Source: a virus. Taken from it: a stretch of 22,170 nt of DNA. Under the pieces are notes generated by a model that was given only the letters and a program-made list of their open reading frames with translations, did not search any database and had not been told where the DNA came from. Position numbers and translations under genes: made by a program. Where the stretch lies: IMG/VR virus record IMGVR_UViG_3300035698_032684, positions 1 through 22,170 of that record; one strand, 5' to 3'. This document shows positions 8,175-16,977 of the stretch, in pieces; within the stretch, counting starts at the first letter, position 1, and each line of letters starts with the position of its first letter.

Positions 8175-8198
8175 TTTCAATCTAAACCTGCATTAAAC

Positions 8199-8957
8199 AT
8201 GTCAAAAGAAAAATCAAAGGAACAGTTACTCATTGAACTTTTAAAAAGCAAAGGGGAAGTGACGCTGAAGGCTCGTTACGGGAAAACTCAGGGACCTTTT
8301 ATTACTTGTCCCGTAATTGATCCGACGACCGGACAAATCCGAGGCACTAAACCAATGTCTGATGAGGACAGGAAAAAAGCCATTAGAGTTGTTGATTCAA
8401 CAACCACAAGAAAAATAATTGACGGAACGAGTTTCAAAGCATCAAATCCTGTCGATGTGATTGACTGGAGCTGGCTTGTCTACAATAAAGAAATTGCATT
8501 GAGTCGTGCTGAAGCATGGAAAGATGAAATAATACTCTTTTTTGTTGATGATGTTGAAAGGGAAATTGAAGAAAGACTTTCGAAAAAAGAGTTGATACTC
8601 ACTGCTTCTTTTGAGGTTCAGTCGTTGTCTGCCGATGCAAAAGTTCAAATTTGCAGGCTTTTGGGAATCAGTGTAACTCACATGAGTCCAAAAGAAATAA
8701 GCTCGTTCCTGTATGATAAGGCAGAAAACATGCCTCAAAAAATATTGTCAATGATCAATGACAAAGACGCTGAAGCTAAAATTTTGGTTTTTGATTTGAT
8801 CGAAGCCAAGGTAATTCAGAAAGACGAAGAAACAGGAGTTTACCTGTATGGCACAAGTAAGATCGGGACAAAAATCAACTCTGTTATTTCTTGGATAAAT
8901 GATCCTGAGAATGCACAAATTGTCACCGAGATGAGAAAAGACATGCTTCCAATATAA
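8199..8957 (+). CDS. Unknown protein downstream of capsid; probable morphogenesis protein
   Basis: The 252-residue protein has no domain I can name. It begins with a Lys/Glu-rich segment, then has KIIDGTSFKASNPVDVIDWSW (about 71-91), an acidic stretch EIILFFVDDVEREIEERLSK (about 107-126) and a helical C-terminal half. Its place directly after the capsid gene and before the ring proteins fits a conserved head-completion or accessory protein of crAss-like phages. It is the first gene after the capsid terminator, and only 7 bases separate it from the next gene. Confidence 0.72.
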   Translation: MSKEKSKEQLLIELLKSKGEVTLKARYGKTQGPFITCPVIDPTTGQIRGTKPMSDEDRKKAIRVVDSTTTRKIIDGTSFKASNPVDVIDWSWLVYNKEIALSRAEAWKDEIILFFVDDVEREIEERLSKKELILTASFEVQSLSADAKVQICRLLGISVTHMSPKEISSFLYDKAENMPQKILSMINDKDAEAKILVFDLIEAKVIQKDEETGVYLYGTSKIGTKINSVISWINDPENAQIVTEMRKDMLPI

Positions 8958-8964
8958 TTAAAAG

Positions 8965-9639
8965 ATGATTACTGCAGTAGAAATTTATGAGGCGTTTCTT
9001 ATTGAAATTGACAGACACGAATCTCCCGATGCGCAAGTCGTTACTTTCTTACACCATTGGAATACTGCGGTGTACTCTTTTATTGAAAACGAGCTTTCAG
9101 TTTTTGAGTTGACAAATGTGGTTACTGACCGGCTTCGTCACCTTTCTACACAAAAAGAACTGACTGTAAATGCTGCTTCCTGCAAGGCACCTGAAACTTC
9201 TGTACTGATCCCTTTGGATTATTACCGTCTGTTCGGCGTAAAAGGAGTGTTTGAGTATGCGCGGGATTATGGGTTCAAAATAAAAAAAGGAGAACTCATC
9301 TACAAACCATTTCGAAAGATGAATGCTGATCTTGAAGGGTTTGTTGCTGATAACTTTTATTATGCTCCGGCAATCAACAGGCCTTTCTACAGAATTTTTG
9401 ACAACAAAATAAACTTTCTGTATGGTCAAAAAGGACTGCTGTCAGACTTGATATTTCTTAAAACAGTGACTATAAGTTACATCAAACATCCTATACCGCT
9501 TCAGCTTTCAGACAGTTTCCTGAGTTTTAACTCAAGTGTTTTTCCAATTGATGTAAACAGACTCATCTTAAAAATTGCTGTACTGGATTACATGGGTTCT
9601 ACCGGAGACGATCGAGTACAAATAAAATCACAACTTTAA
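8965..9639 (+). CDS. Probable head-tail connector / ring protein
   Basis: The 224-residue product starts with helices (VEIYEAFLIEIDRHESPDAQ) and has beta-rich middle strands. Towards the end comes SSVFPIDVNRLILKIAVLDYMGSTGDDR (about 190-217), a pattern typical of the ring or connector proteins stacked under crAss-like portals: an FP-I/V segment, a hydrophobic helix, then a short acidic/Arg tail. It lies between the capsid region and other ring-like genes. It would form part of the channel between portal and tail. Which ring it corresponds to cannot be told here. Confidence 0.65.
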   Translation: MITAVEIYEAFLIEIDRHESPDAQVVTFLHHWNTAVYSFIENELSVFELTNVVTDRLRHLSTQKELTVNAASCKAPETSVLIPLDYYRLFGVKGVFEYARDYGFKIKKGELIYKPFRKMNADLEGFVADNFYYAPAINRPFYRIFDNKINFLYGQKGLLSDLIFLKTVTISYIKHPIPLQLSDSFLSFNSSVFPIDVNRLILKIAVLDYMGSTGDDRVQIKSQL

Positions 9640-9654
9640 CTTACCATTTGCATT

Positions 9655-10677
9655 ATGTCAAATTTCACACTCGGGTTTAAAACCCAGATTATCAACTCCA
9701 ACAAGCAAAATGTTGCGAGATTCTTCAAGAAAAAAGAAAACGGATTCGAGTTTATCGGTTCTGCTGAAGATTTTACCGGCGATGCTTCGGACGCCTTAAC
9801 GATGGCTGCAAAAATAGCTGCGGCAGACCGGATGATCATCGAAGGCTTTGCTGTCTTTAACAAGGGTAGTGTAAAGTCTGCAATAGGAGGAAAAGGAATT
9901 GAAGGTCAGGAAACTGAAGTCAGTATTACTTTTGGTACAAATGCACCAGCTGAATTGCAAGAGTTTGAAGTACGCCTGACGCTGAAATCCTTAAACATGG
10001 ATTCTGAGCTCGCAAGATTTGATTCCAACTTTGAGCGAACCTTTTATTACCCTTTGATTGTAAAGCCCGGTGACAGTCCTGCTGCCATTATTGCCAGATT
10101 TGAAAAAACAATCCTTGAAGAAGGTTTTCAGGAAAGACCTTATTTCAAAATTGTTTCTAAAACAGCAACCAAAATTGTAATCAGAACCAATGGAGTCGGT
10201 CAGGAAATCAAAGTAACTGCCACAGGTACTGCGGTCACTTTTGGAAAAGTAACTGTTTCATCAAGTGTGACAAAACCCGGTTACCTGGGAAGAAACAACT
10301 TCGAATCGCTTAAAGGGTATCGTCCTGAAACTGACGCCACGCTTCAGCCGTTGAATTACAACGACATCAAAAGACAGGGCTTGCCTATTCCCGGAGCATT
10401 GTACAGTGCAATTACACTGGATCAGTCCTTTGAAAGAAATGAACTTCATGGTTCTACCATGGTCGATCAGGATATTGCAGGGTCTACCGGTTTTGAGTTG
10501 TTTATCAACGAAACGCTTACTCAGTACCTGCTCGCAGTCACTTCTTGGATTAACGCAAACGTTCCTGTCAGACAATATTTCCCAGCCACCTCAGCCAATG
10601 AAGCTGTTGCTTCGCCTGAGACTGTAGAGAAGTTTACAGAAGTTTCTCAAGCACCGTTTACAACTGGCTTAGGATAA
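9655..10677 (+). CDS. Probable abundant virion structural protein
   Basis: The 340-residue protein is mostly beta-strand in pattern. The middle contains TKIVIRTNGVGQEIKVTATGT (about 171-191), preceded by AAIIARFEKTILEEGFQERPYF, which resembles a helix leading into a beta-sandwich. There is no signal peptide or membrane segment. It begins 15 bases after the preceding ring gene and is followed at once by the best intrinsic terminator in the window, which suggests high and separately dosed expression. An auxiliary capsid, neck or tail-tube-like subunit would fit, but I do not recognise the family with certainty. Confidence 0.65.
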   Translation: MSNFTLGFKTQIINSNKQNVARFFKKKENGFEFIGSAEDFTGDASDALTMAAKIAAADRMIIEGFAVFNKGSVKSAIGGKGIEGQETEVSITFGTNAPAELQEFEVRLTLKSLNMDSELARFDSNFERTFYYPLIVKPGDSPAAIIARFEKTILEEGFQERPYFKIVSKTATKIVIRTNGVGQEIKVTATGTAVTFGKVTVSSSVTKPGYLGRNNFESLKGYRPETDATLQPLNYNDIKRQGLPIPGALYSAITLDQSFERNELHGSTMVDQDIAGSTGFELFINETLTQYLLAVTSWINANVPVRQYFPATSANEAVASPETVEKFTEVSQAPFTTGLG

Positions 10678-10699
10678 TCTCAAGCTACCTTCTAAACCC

Positions 10700-10733
10700 A
10701 AAAAGGCCTATGCAATTTGTATAGGTCTTTTTT
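10700..10733 (+). terminator. Intrinsic (rho-independent) terminator
   Basis: The arms AAAAAGGCCTATGCA (10700-10714) and TGTATAGGTCTTTTT (10718-10732) pair over up to 15 bp with two G-U pairs around a 3-base loop, and the 3' arm merges into a run of six Ts (10728-10733). The A-tract and U-tract symmetry could make it work in both directions. It lies 22 bases after the stop of the 340-residue gene and 32 bases before the next start. Confidence 0.85.
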
Positions 10734-10765
10734 ATAACTTATTTTCATAAAAATTACCTGAGTGA

Positions 10766-11437
10766 ATGGAATTAACTTTAAGTAACTACGCGGATTTAGT
10801 AATTTCAAACGTCTATGGCGGGTATAAAGGCGTCACCAACAACGGCTTGAGTAAAGATGCTGTCATGGCTGAGTTTGTTTTGGGGAGTCGCAGAATGATT
10901 AAAGAACTTCATGCGGCACAACGGCTTGACCCGGAAGATTTTTATCAGACTTTACCTAAAATAAAACTTGAAAAACTGTCTGATTTAAGCGAAGTGCCAA
11001 TTCCTGTGAATGCCGATCCTAAAAAAGGCATTATCTACTGGGCTGAAATACCCGAACTGATCTGGATGCCGGGTCTTGATCCGGTAGATTACATCGGTCC
11101 GTTTAACAGGTTCTACCACTATGTTGTCAAAAAAGGCAACACGTTCGTTAACCATGCTTATTCTAAATTTCACGCTAAAGAACCTGCCGTTTGGGTCAAA
11201 GGCTCAAAGGTTTATGTGATGAATAATTTAAAGGGAGTCAGTATTCTTCAAATGCGTGCGTTGCTTAAAGACCCGACTGTATTGCTTGATGATGACCAGG
11301 CTTATCCCATTCCCAGTGAAGTGGGCGATATGCTGGTCACTAAAATGACCGAACAATACCTTCGCTACTTTAGACTCATGAACCCACAGCCCAATACTCA
11401 AAACGACATTACCCCTCAAACTCAGGCTTCCGAATGA
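10766..11437 (+). CDS. Probable tail ring / connector protein
   Basis: The 223-residue product has a helical N-terminus (LSKDAVMAEFVLGSRRMIKELHAAQ, about 28-52) and beta-rich IYWAEIPELIWMPGLDPVDYIG (about 89-110). It closes with DDQAYPIPSEVGDMLVTKMTEQYLRYF (about 174-200). The YPIP segment leading into a final helix is typical of phage neck ring proteins. It overlaps the next gene by 4 bases (ATGA). The C-terminus is Gln/Asn/Thr-rich and probably disordered. It is the first gene after the intrinsic terminator, so a promoter may lie in 10734-10765, but no clear one is seen. Confidence 0.65.
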   Translation: MELTLSNYADLVISNVYGGYKGVTNNGLSKDAVMAEFVLGSRRMIKELHAAQRLDPEDFYQTLPKIKLEKLSDLSEVPIPVNADPKKGIIYWAEIPELIWMPGLDPVDYIGPFNRFYHYVVKKGNTFVNHAYSKFHAKEPAVWVKGSKVYVMNNLKGVSILQMRALLKDPTVLLDDDQAYPIPSEVGDMLVTKMTEQYLRYFRLMNPQPNTQNDITPQTQASE

Positions 11438-12228
11438 AAAACAACGCTAAAGACGAATTCTATCACATCGGTCGGGCAGCACAAATGCTCAATGACCTGT
11501 ATGACCTGAATATAGATATCAGAAAAGTCCGTGAAGCCGGAACCAGAATAATAAACAATGCTTCTCCGATTCGTTCGGCGACGTTTATGTTTCGTGCGTT
11601 TATAGAAAACCACACTGTTCAGCTTCCCTGCAAAGTGGCCACAATTATTTCTGTTACAGGAAGAGAGGCAACAGACCAGTGGTTTAATACACTGGGTTCC
11701 AGAAATACGCTGTTGAGAAAATTTGTCTACACTACCGACAGAATTGAAACTTCCATTGGAAACCCAAACGATCCTGACGGCTTTCAGAACCTGGCAGACC
11801 TTGAACCGATCTACGAAGACCAAAGAGAAGTTTTGCTTCAGCTACCATCGGAAATACAATCCCTAAGTACTCCTTTTGCCTATTATGAGCCATTTGTTCT
11901 AAATGAAAATGTACTGAGCTTCAATAAAAAATCCGGACAGGTGGATATTCTTTACAGCACAGTCACCACTGATGAGTTTGGTTTTCCGCTTATCACCGAA
12001 AAAGGAATCTGGGCGGTGGTACACTACCTTGTTTATATTGACCAGGCAAAACGATTTTACAAAAAAGAAGGCAATGCCAATGCGGTGCAGCATGCCAAAG
12101 AAGAATACGAGCGCTCTGTAGCTCAGGCAAGATCTCCAAACCACATTACAGACAATCAACGAAACGAGCTGATGCAGGCACTCACAAGCAAGTATCGCCA
12201 TCAATTTGGAAATCCATACAAAGGTTAA
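11434..12228 (+). CDS. Probable tail ring / connector protein (ring protein 1-like)
   Basis: The 264 residues have a helical start, a beta-rich middle with LSFNKKSGQVDILYSTVTTDEFGFPLIT (about 158-185), then a helix with AVVHYLVYIDQAKRFYKKEG (about 190-209) and a C-terminal AQARSPNHITDNQRNELMQAL segment (about 230-250). The DE-GFPLI stretch followed by an Ala/Tyr helix and a late Ala-Arg segment matches what I remember of the crAss-like ring protein nearest the muzzle. It sits two small genes before the muzzle-like gene, in keeping with that role. The exact ring number is inference. Confidence 0.68.
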   Translation: MKNNAKDEFYHIGRAAQMLNDLYDLNIDIRKVREAGTRIINNASPIRSATFMFRAFIENHTVQLPCKVATIISVTGREATDQWFNTLGSRNTLLRKFVYTTDRIETSIGNPNDPDGFQNLADLEPIYEDQREVLLQLPSEIQSLSTPFAYYEPFVLNENVLSFNKKSGQVDILYSTVTTDEFGFPLITEKGIWAVVHYLVYIDQAKRFYKKEGNANAVQHAKEEYERSVAQARSPNHITDNQRNELMQALTSKYRHQFGNPYKG

Positions 12229-12239
12229 TTGAATTACAC

Positions 12240-12695
12240 ATGTTTGAATCAAAGTATGATTACTCAGATGCTGCAAAAATCGAACAGCTTATCCCCGATG
12301 AATTCTGTGATTCAATGGGGATTAAAAGCTATCAGGTAAGAGCGGTACACAATCGTGGCAAGCGGGTAAAAAGAAGACTTGTGCGATCGGTTTTTCACGA
12401 CTTCCTCACCTTGCTTGTTGAGGAACTGATGAATACAAACAATCGGTTTATCTCGCCAAACAAAGAGTATTTTGTTTTTTTCATCAAAGAAAAATCACCT
12501 CAGTCGATACGAAGAATATACAGCAATAAAATTTACACAACCATTGACCCGGTAAAGTCCGGCGGTAAGATCTATGAATATTTCATTCATTTTCATCTTC
12601 AGAAAAAGACTGTTAAAAGACCGGTTCGAATCTCCAGAAAAAAGTACCTCGAACTGATTACCCGAGTCAACAAAGGCCAACGCTATTTTAAATGA
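12240..12695 (+). CDS. Small basic protein of unknown function
   Basis: The 151-residue protein is rich in Lys and Arg. It contains RAVHNRGKRVKRRLVRSVFHDF (about 34-55), a beta-looking middle with YFVFFIKEK, and a C-terminal VRISRKKYLELITRVNKGQRYFK segment (about 129-151). The charge suggests contact with nucleic acid or with an acidic partner such as a ring protein. Its position between ring proteins and muzzle hints at a small tail or connector role, or a regulator. It overlaps the next gene by 4 bases. I do not recognise the family. Confidence 0.65.
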   Translation: MFESKYDYSDAAKIEQLIPDEFCDSMGIKSYQVRAVHNRGKRVKRRLVRSVFHDFLTLLVEELMNTNNRFISPNKEYFVFFIKEKSPQSIRRIYSNKIYTTIDPVKSGGKIYEYFIHFHLQKKTVKRPVRISRKKYLELITRVNKGQRYFK

Positions 12696-12892
12696 AAGAT
12701 ATACGAATGGAGGATATTCTGGAGCAGATAAAGCTGCTTCATCCCAATTTGCCACAGCAAAAGATTAAGGAGATAATCAAGGAAGGGTGCAAAAACATGA
12801 CTGAACAAATTAAGCAAAACAAGGACATTCAGATCAAAGCCAGAAAAAACGCAGTTCTATTTCAGGTTTTCAAACCACACTCCAACAAATGA
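12692..12892 (+). CDS. Small helical protein of unknown function
   Basis: This gene encodes 66 residues, mainly helix: MEDILEQIKLLHPNLPQQ followed by KIKEIIKEGCKNMTEQIKQ and a basic end. It overlaps the upstream gene (12692-12695) and the muzzle-like gene (12889-12892) by 4 bases each, so ribosomes could pass straight from one to the next. That exact two-sided coupling is the main evidence that it is real. It may assemble with the ring or muzzle proteins, but nothing in the sequence shows its role. Confidence 0.6.
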   Translation: MKDIRMEDILEQIKLLHPNLPQQKIKEIIKEGCKNMTEQIKQNKDIQIKARKNAVLFQVFKPHSNK

Positions 12893-15800
12893 AACAGTCA
12901 AAAAACGTATTTAGCAAAGGCGTAGTTTCCGGAATAGATGTATTGAGTCACCCAAAAGATTCGCTTTGGGATGCTGTCAATGCTGAATTTGTAAGTTCTG
13001 ACGGAAATCTTTTTGCGATTACAAACAGCAAGGGTTTTAAGCTTTCCGGAAGTATAACCTCCGGTTATATTCCTGTAGTTGCAAAAAGCATCAAAGGGAT
13101 TGCGTATATTTTTTCGATCCAGTTAAACGGGAACATTCCAACCGGCAGAGCTGAAATCGGCTGTTATCCTTCTCCTGACTGGGAATCAACGACTGAAAAA
13201 TTACTTCTTGACAAGTACAGTCCTTTGATGAATTATCAGGGAGACAATTTGTTTTACCCTTTTTTTGACGGCCCTTTTCGATCTTCCCTGTTTAATGTTA
13301 AAAGTGACGCCGACTATGAAATTGAACTGCAGAACGATTACGACGGATCAGTCAATTTAATTCTCAATGACGCAAAAAACCCGACTTTGATTATAAACAG
13401 TGGCTTTAAAACTGTTCCCGGGAACAAAGCAGTCCGTGTAAACAGAGCGGGAAAAGCAACCAACCGCTACGGTCCTGAAAATTTTGACAATACGCTGAAG
13501 TTAATCCTGAATTCAAGCAGGATCATGAATGTGAAATTTGCGGGAGTAAACAACGGCGGACAGCTGCAGGCAGGACATTACCGTTACTTTTTTTATTACA
13601 TGACCAATGACGGTACACTGACCCAAATGGTAAATGAGTCTATGGATGTGCATGTTTTTAACGGCAACAGCCCTGCTGATACGGTGGGCGATCGTGCCAA
13701 AGGAGATAAAACAACAAAGTTTGTTGCCTTTCAGCTTAAAAATCTGGATGACAGTTTTCCTTTTATAAAGGTTTTTTACACGTATTCTTTTGGTGAAACA
13801 GAAGCTTTCTCAGTTACCTTTGAATTAACCAACCCGGTGCGGTTTCAGGATAACAGCACCAGATTTACACACACTGGTTTTGAGCCGGTCAATGGCACAT
13901 CTCCCGACTTTTTGAACAAACGCATCGGATCAATAGAAAGCGTAGGATCAATTGCTCAGGTTCAGGGTAGACTCTTTGCTGCAAAAATAAAAGAGAAAGG
14001 ACGTAATCTGAGCTTGTTTAGAAGCTTTGCCGCAAGGACTTCAATTGGTTCGAGACAGATCAAAATGGAGATTTTCGGCACCCAAAAAAACCTTTCAACT
14101 GTTTCGGCCGGAAGTACAGGGCCAAATGAAGTGGCCGACGCCTATGCGGGAGGCTACTACAATCCTTACAACATTTACCATTACACCGGTTATTTCGGAA
14201 ATGAAACCACTCCTTTCGCCTTGGTTTTTATCTATAAAGACGGTTCGGTAACACCTGCTTTCCCGGTACTGGGAGTTGACAATTCAAGCGGATCCAACGA
14301 CTCATTGCTTCAGACTGTGGGAAGATGGCAAATTGACCTGATGATCAAAGAAGGCGGATACCTGAACGGTGATCAGAACCTTATAAATACCAACGGTATT
14401 TACAGATTTCCAAAACGCGAGAACTCAACTGGAATCACACTTGACCAAATCAATCCCGGGCTTGCCAAAGTCAATGGGGTCACATTTAAACTTCCTGATA
14501 TAAATGATCCGGAGTATGCGTTGATAAAAGCCGAGACAATAGGTTTTTACCTGGTTCGCGGAGAACGTCGTCCAGACCTTTTAAGTCAGGGGTACCTTAT
14601 TGATACCATTAACATACCGGCCATTGATGTTGGAAATCCGAATGAACCCTTTCAGAGTATTGCCCGATTCAGAGGTGGTTATTCTGAGATTACCTCAAAA
14701 TTTGTCCCTGCTTTTGATTTTACGCTTGAAGCTGTAAAAGCTTATGAAACCTATAAGGATAAAGGCGAACGGCTAAGAAGCAACTACAAGGGGAAAGGGG
14801 GAATACATCCGTTTAAATTTAACTTTAAAGGCCGTGATTTTTCCTTCAGGGAAAAGTTTGCCTTTATTTCTGCGGAAGTAATTCTTGACAAAGACAAATC
14901 GTTGCAGGTTTTATCTTCCAAAGACATTGAAATTCATCTTCTTGGAAAAGTGATTACGGATTACGATTATCCAAGCACTTCAAAACTTGATTTAAATCAA
15001 ACCCATTTTTCTTTAATTCGCACCAAACATTTTTTGCAGACAAGTCAGGTACTTGAAGGAAAAGCAAACTGGGTTGTCGGCGGTTCGGGTTTAAAAAACA
15101 ATGCAGGATTCTCAGGCGCTGCATTTGTAAACGCACGTGAAAAAACCGGTGACGAGATAAGTTACTATCATTTTCCGATTCACTTTAACGATTACGTGGG
15201 AATTACTATTCCTTCAAAACTAAGTCTGGGAGAGCCTGCACCGTTTTCCGAAGAAGACGGACTGAAACAAAACGAAATGCTTGGAGAACAAAAAAGCTCG
15301 GCGGCCTTGGTTAACATCTATCAAAAAGGAGGACCGCGATCAGTTGATACTTTAAAAAGCATTTACGCGACCACACTCAGCGAGTCTTACCAGCAGATTA
15401 GCCCTAGAATGTACTGGGACAATCAGGTTGAGGGCGCAGATCCTGAAATAAGTCTGGAAACGCTTCGTGATGTCAATGGCCTGATTACTGCTTTTGGAGG
15501 AGACTGTTACCTGAATTCAGTTTTTAGAAAAGTATTTTTCAATCAGTTTAAAGATATTAGCAGTGAGATGGATGTCACCAATGACAACTCCAAAACAAAT
15601 GTAGGCTACACGCTTGGCCTAATTGCCGAAAGCCATCTGAATGCTGCGGTTAGAAGTGAACTGCAAGCAGATGTAAACGAGTCTGCAAGACGCACATTTA
15701 CACCATACGGCTTGTCAAACAGTGATTCTGGGGACAGTTATGGCGAAGGAAATTTAATGCGTAAGTCAAGGCTATTGGAATCTGACTTGCTTAACAAGGG

Positions 15801-16977
15801 ATATAAAGCGGTAAACTCCCTTCGGAATTACTTTACAATCAGTGACGATAGCTCTTATGTCGGTTCAAACTGGTTTTCAAGAATACTTTCCTCGGGAAGA
15901 CATATTCCAAACAGCTTTGACAACGGCTACCGAAATCTCAGTGGAGTAAATTTTGAGGACTACAATCCTGAACTTGGAAGCATCACCCGGATCATGAATT
16001 TTAAAGACAATCTTTTGGCTGTTTTTGAAAACGGTGTGATCGTAATCCCAATCAACCAGCGTATTCAGACCGGATCAGACTCGGGGGGAGCTGTTTTCTT
16101 AGAGGCTCAGGGCGTGCTTTCTCCCGCTGCCACTCCGCTATCTCTTGATACGGGCTCTGTATGGCATGACAGTATTATAACCGCAGGAGAAGCCATCTAT
16201 GGAATAGACTCAACGGAAGATCAAGTCTGGAGATTCAACGGTACTGATTTTATTGCCGTATCCAGAATGAGAATTGATCCCACACTGAAAACAGTTTTGG
16301 AGTCTTTTAAAAACAGTGAAAAGAAATTTTCGAAAAACATTGTGGCTCATTTCGACGGAAATAAAATCATCTGGTCCTTTATCGGTAAAACAGGCGGGAA
16401 TCAAACCATAGCCTATGACTTGGTGATTCAGGAATTTGTAGGCAGCACAAGTGTGGTTCCTCAGCTGAGTTTTATGCTTCCGGGAAAATTCTTGTCCTTC
16501 AATTCCGGCTGGGACACTTTTAGGTTTTGGGAGCACAATTCAGAACAGGTGAATTACGGAAGCTATTATGGAAGACAGTTTCCTTTCAGTATTTCTTTTG
16601 TGGTAAACGAAGAACAGGACATTCAAAAAGTATTTGACAACCTGGATATTATTTCAAATCGAGTGTTTCCCGACACTATTGTTTATAAAACGCAGGGAAC
16701 AAGAACTCAGCAAAAAATTTCTTTTGACCCAAGAGTCATGAGACTTTCAAATGTAAACTACAACAAAAATCAGGTAAACGTATCCATACCTCCTACAGAA
16801 CAGGTGACCAATCAGTCAGAGTACGATTTTGTGGATAGTTTTAGAGCCAATTCCATGGCGCTTATCCGTAAAAAATCAAGACAAAAAGGACACGCTATTT
16901 TAATTCAGTTGATTTACAATTCAAAAAGTCTGGTAAAAATCAACTCAGTACTCACTTCTTATCGAGATGTAAAATGA
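12889..16977 (+). CDS. Large tail protein, muzzle / stabilisation-like
   Basis: The 1362-residue product is the largest in the window, is unbroken over 4.1 kb and is almost entirely beta-strand in pattern with Gly/Asn/Asp turns, suggesting a propeller-like body. Early residues have DSLWDAVNAEFVSSDGNLFAITNSKG (about 24-49), as in crAss-like tail proteins that start with a polar N-and-G repeat. LQAGHYRYFFYYMTNDGTLT (about 225-244) is a pattern I associate with the crAss-like muzzle (tail stabilisation) protein that closes the tail tip. GRLFAAKI (about 362-369) is followed by strand-rich repeats. The C-terminal 90 residues include a basic stretch. It follows the ring proteins and leads straight into cargo-type genes, matching crAss-like gene order. 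A receptor-binding role is possible, but no fibre-like repeats are seen. Confidence 0.8.
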   Translation: MKQSKNVFSKGVVSGIDVLSHPKDSLWDAVNAEFVSSDGNLFAITNSKGFKLSGSITSGYIPVVAKSIKGIAYIFSIQLNGNIPTGRAEIGCYPSPDWESTTEKLLLDKYSPLMNYQGDNLFYPFFDGPFRSSLFNVKSDADYEIELQNDYDGSVNLILNDAKNPTLIINSGFKTVPGNKAVRVNRAGKATNRYGPENFDNTLKLILNSSRIMNVKFAGVNNGGQLQAGHYRYFFYYMTNDGTLTQMVNESMDVHVFNGNSPADTVGDRAKGDKTTKFVAFQLKNLDDSFPFIKVFYTYSFGETEAFSVTFELTNPVRFQDNSTRFTHTGFEPVNGTSPDFLNKRIGSIESVGSIAQVQGRLFAAKIKEKGRNLSLFRSFAARTSIGSRQIKMEIFGTQKNLSTVSAGSTGPNEVADAYAGGYYNPYNIYHYTGYFGNETTPFALVFIYKDGSVTPAFPVLGVDNSSGSNDSLLQTVGRWQIDLMIKEGGYLNGDQNLINTNGIYRFPKRENSTGITLDQINPGLAKVNGVTFKLPDINDPEYALIKAETIGFYLVRGERRPDLLSQGYLIDTINIPAIDVGNPNEPFQSIARFRGGYSEITSKFVPAFDFTLEAVKAYETYKDKGERLRSNYKGKGGIHPFKFNFKGRDFSFREKFAFISAEVILDKDKSLQVLSSKDIEIHLLGKVITDYDYPSTSKLDLNQTHFSLIRTKHFLQTSQVLEGKANWVVGGSGLKNNAGFSGAAFVNAREKTGDEISYYHFPIHFNDYVGITIPSKLSLGEPAPFSEEDGLKQNEMLGEQKSSAALVNIYQKGGPRSVDTLKSIYATTLSESYQQISPRMYWDNQVEGADPEISLETLRDVNGLITAFGGDCYLNSVFRKVFFNQFKDISSEMDVTNDNSKTNVGYTLGLIAESHLNAAVRSELQADVNESARRTFTPYGLSNSDSGDSYGEGNLMRKSRLLESDLLNKGYKAVNSLRNYFTISDDSSYVGSNWFSRILSSGRHIPNSFDNGYRNLSGVNFEDYNPELGSITRIMNFKDNLLAVFENGVIVIPINQRIQTGSDSGGAVFLEAQGVLSPAATPLSLDTGSVWHDSIITAGEAIYGIDSTEDQVWRFNGTDFIAVSRMRIDPTLKTVLESFKNSEKKFSKNIVAHFDGNKIIWSFIGKTGGNQTIAYDLVIQEFVGSTSVVPQLSFMLPGKFLSFNSGWDTFRFWEHNSEQVNYGSYYGRQFPFSISFVVNEEQDIQKVFDNLDIISNRVFPDTIVYKTQGTRTQQKISFDPRVMRLSNVNYNKNQVNVSIPPTEQVTNQSEYDFVDSFRANSMALIRKKSRQKGHAILIQLIYNSKSLVKINSVLTSYRDVK

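Noticed and set aside
12889-16977. Muzzle-like gene as a receptor-binding fibre
   Set aside because: It lacks collagen-like or fibre shaft repeats, and its position and N-terminal pattern fit the tail muzzle better.
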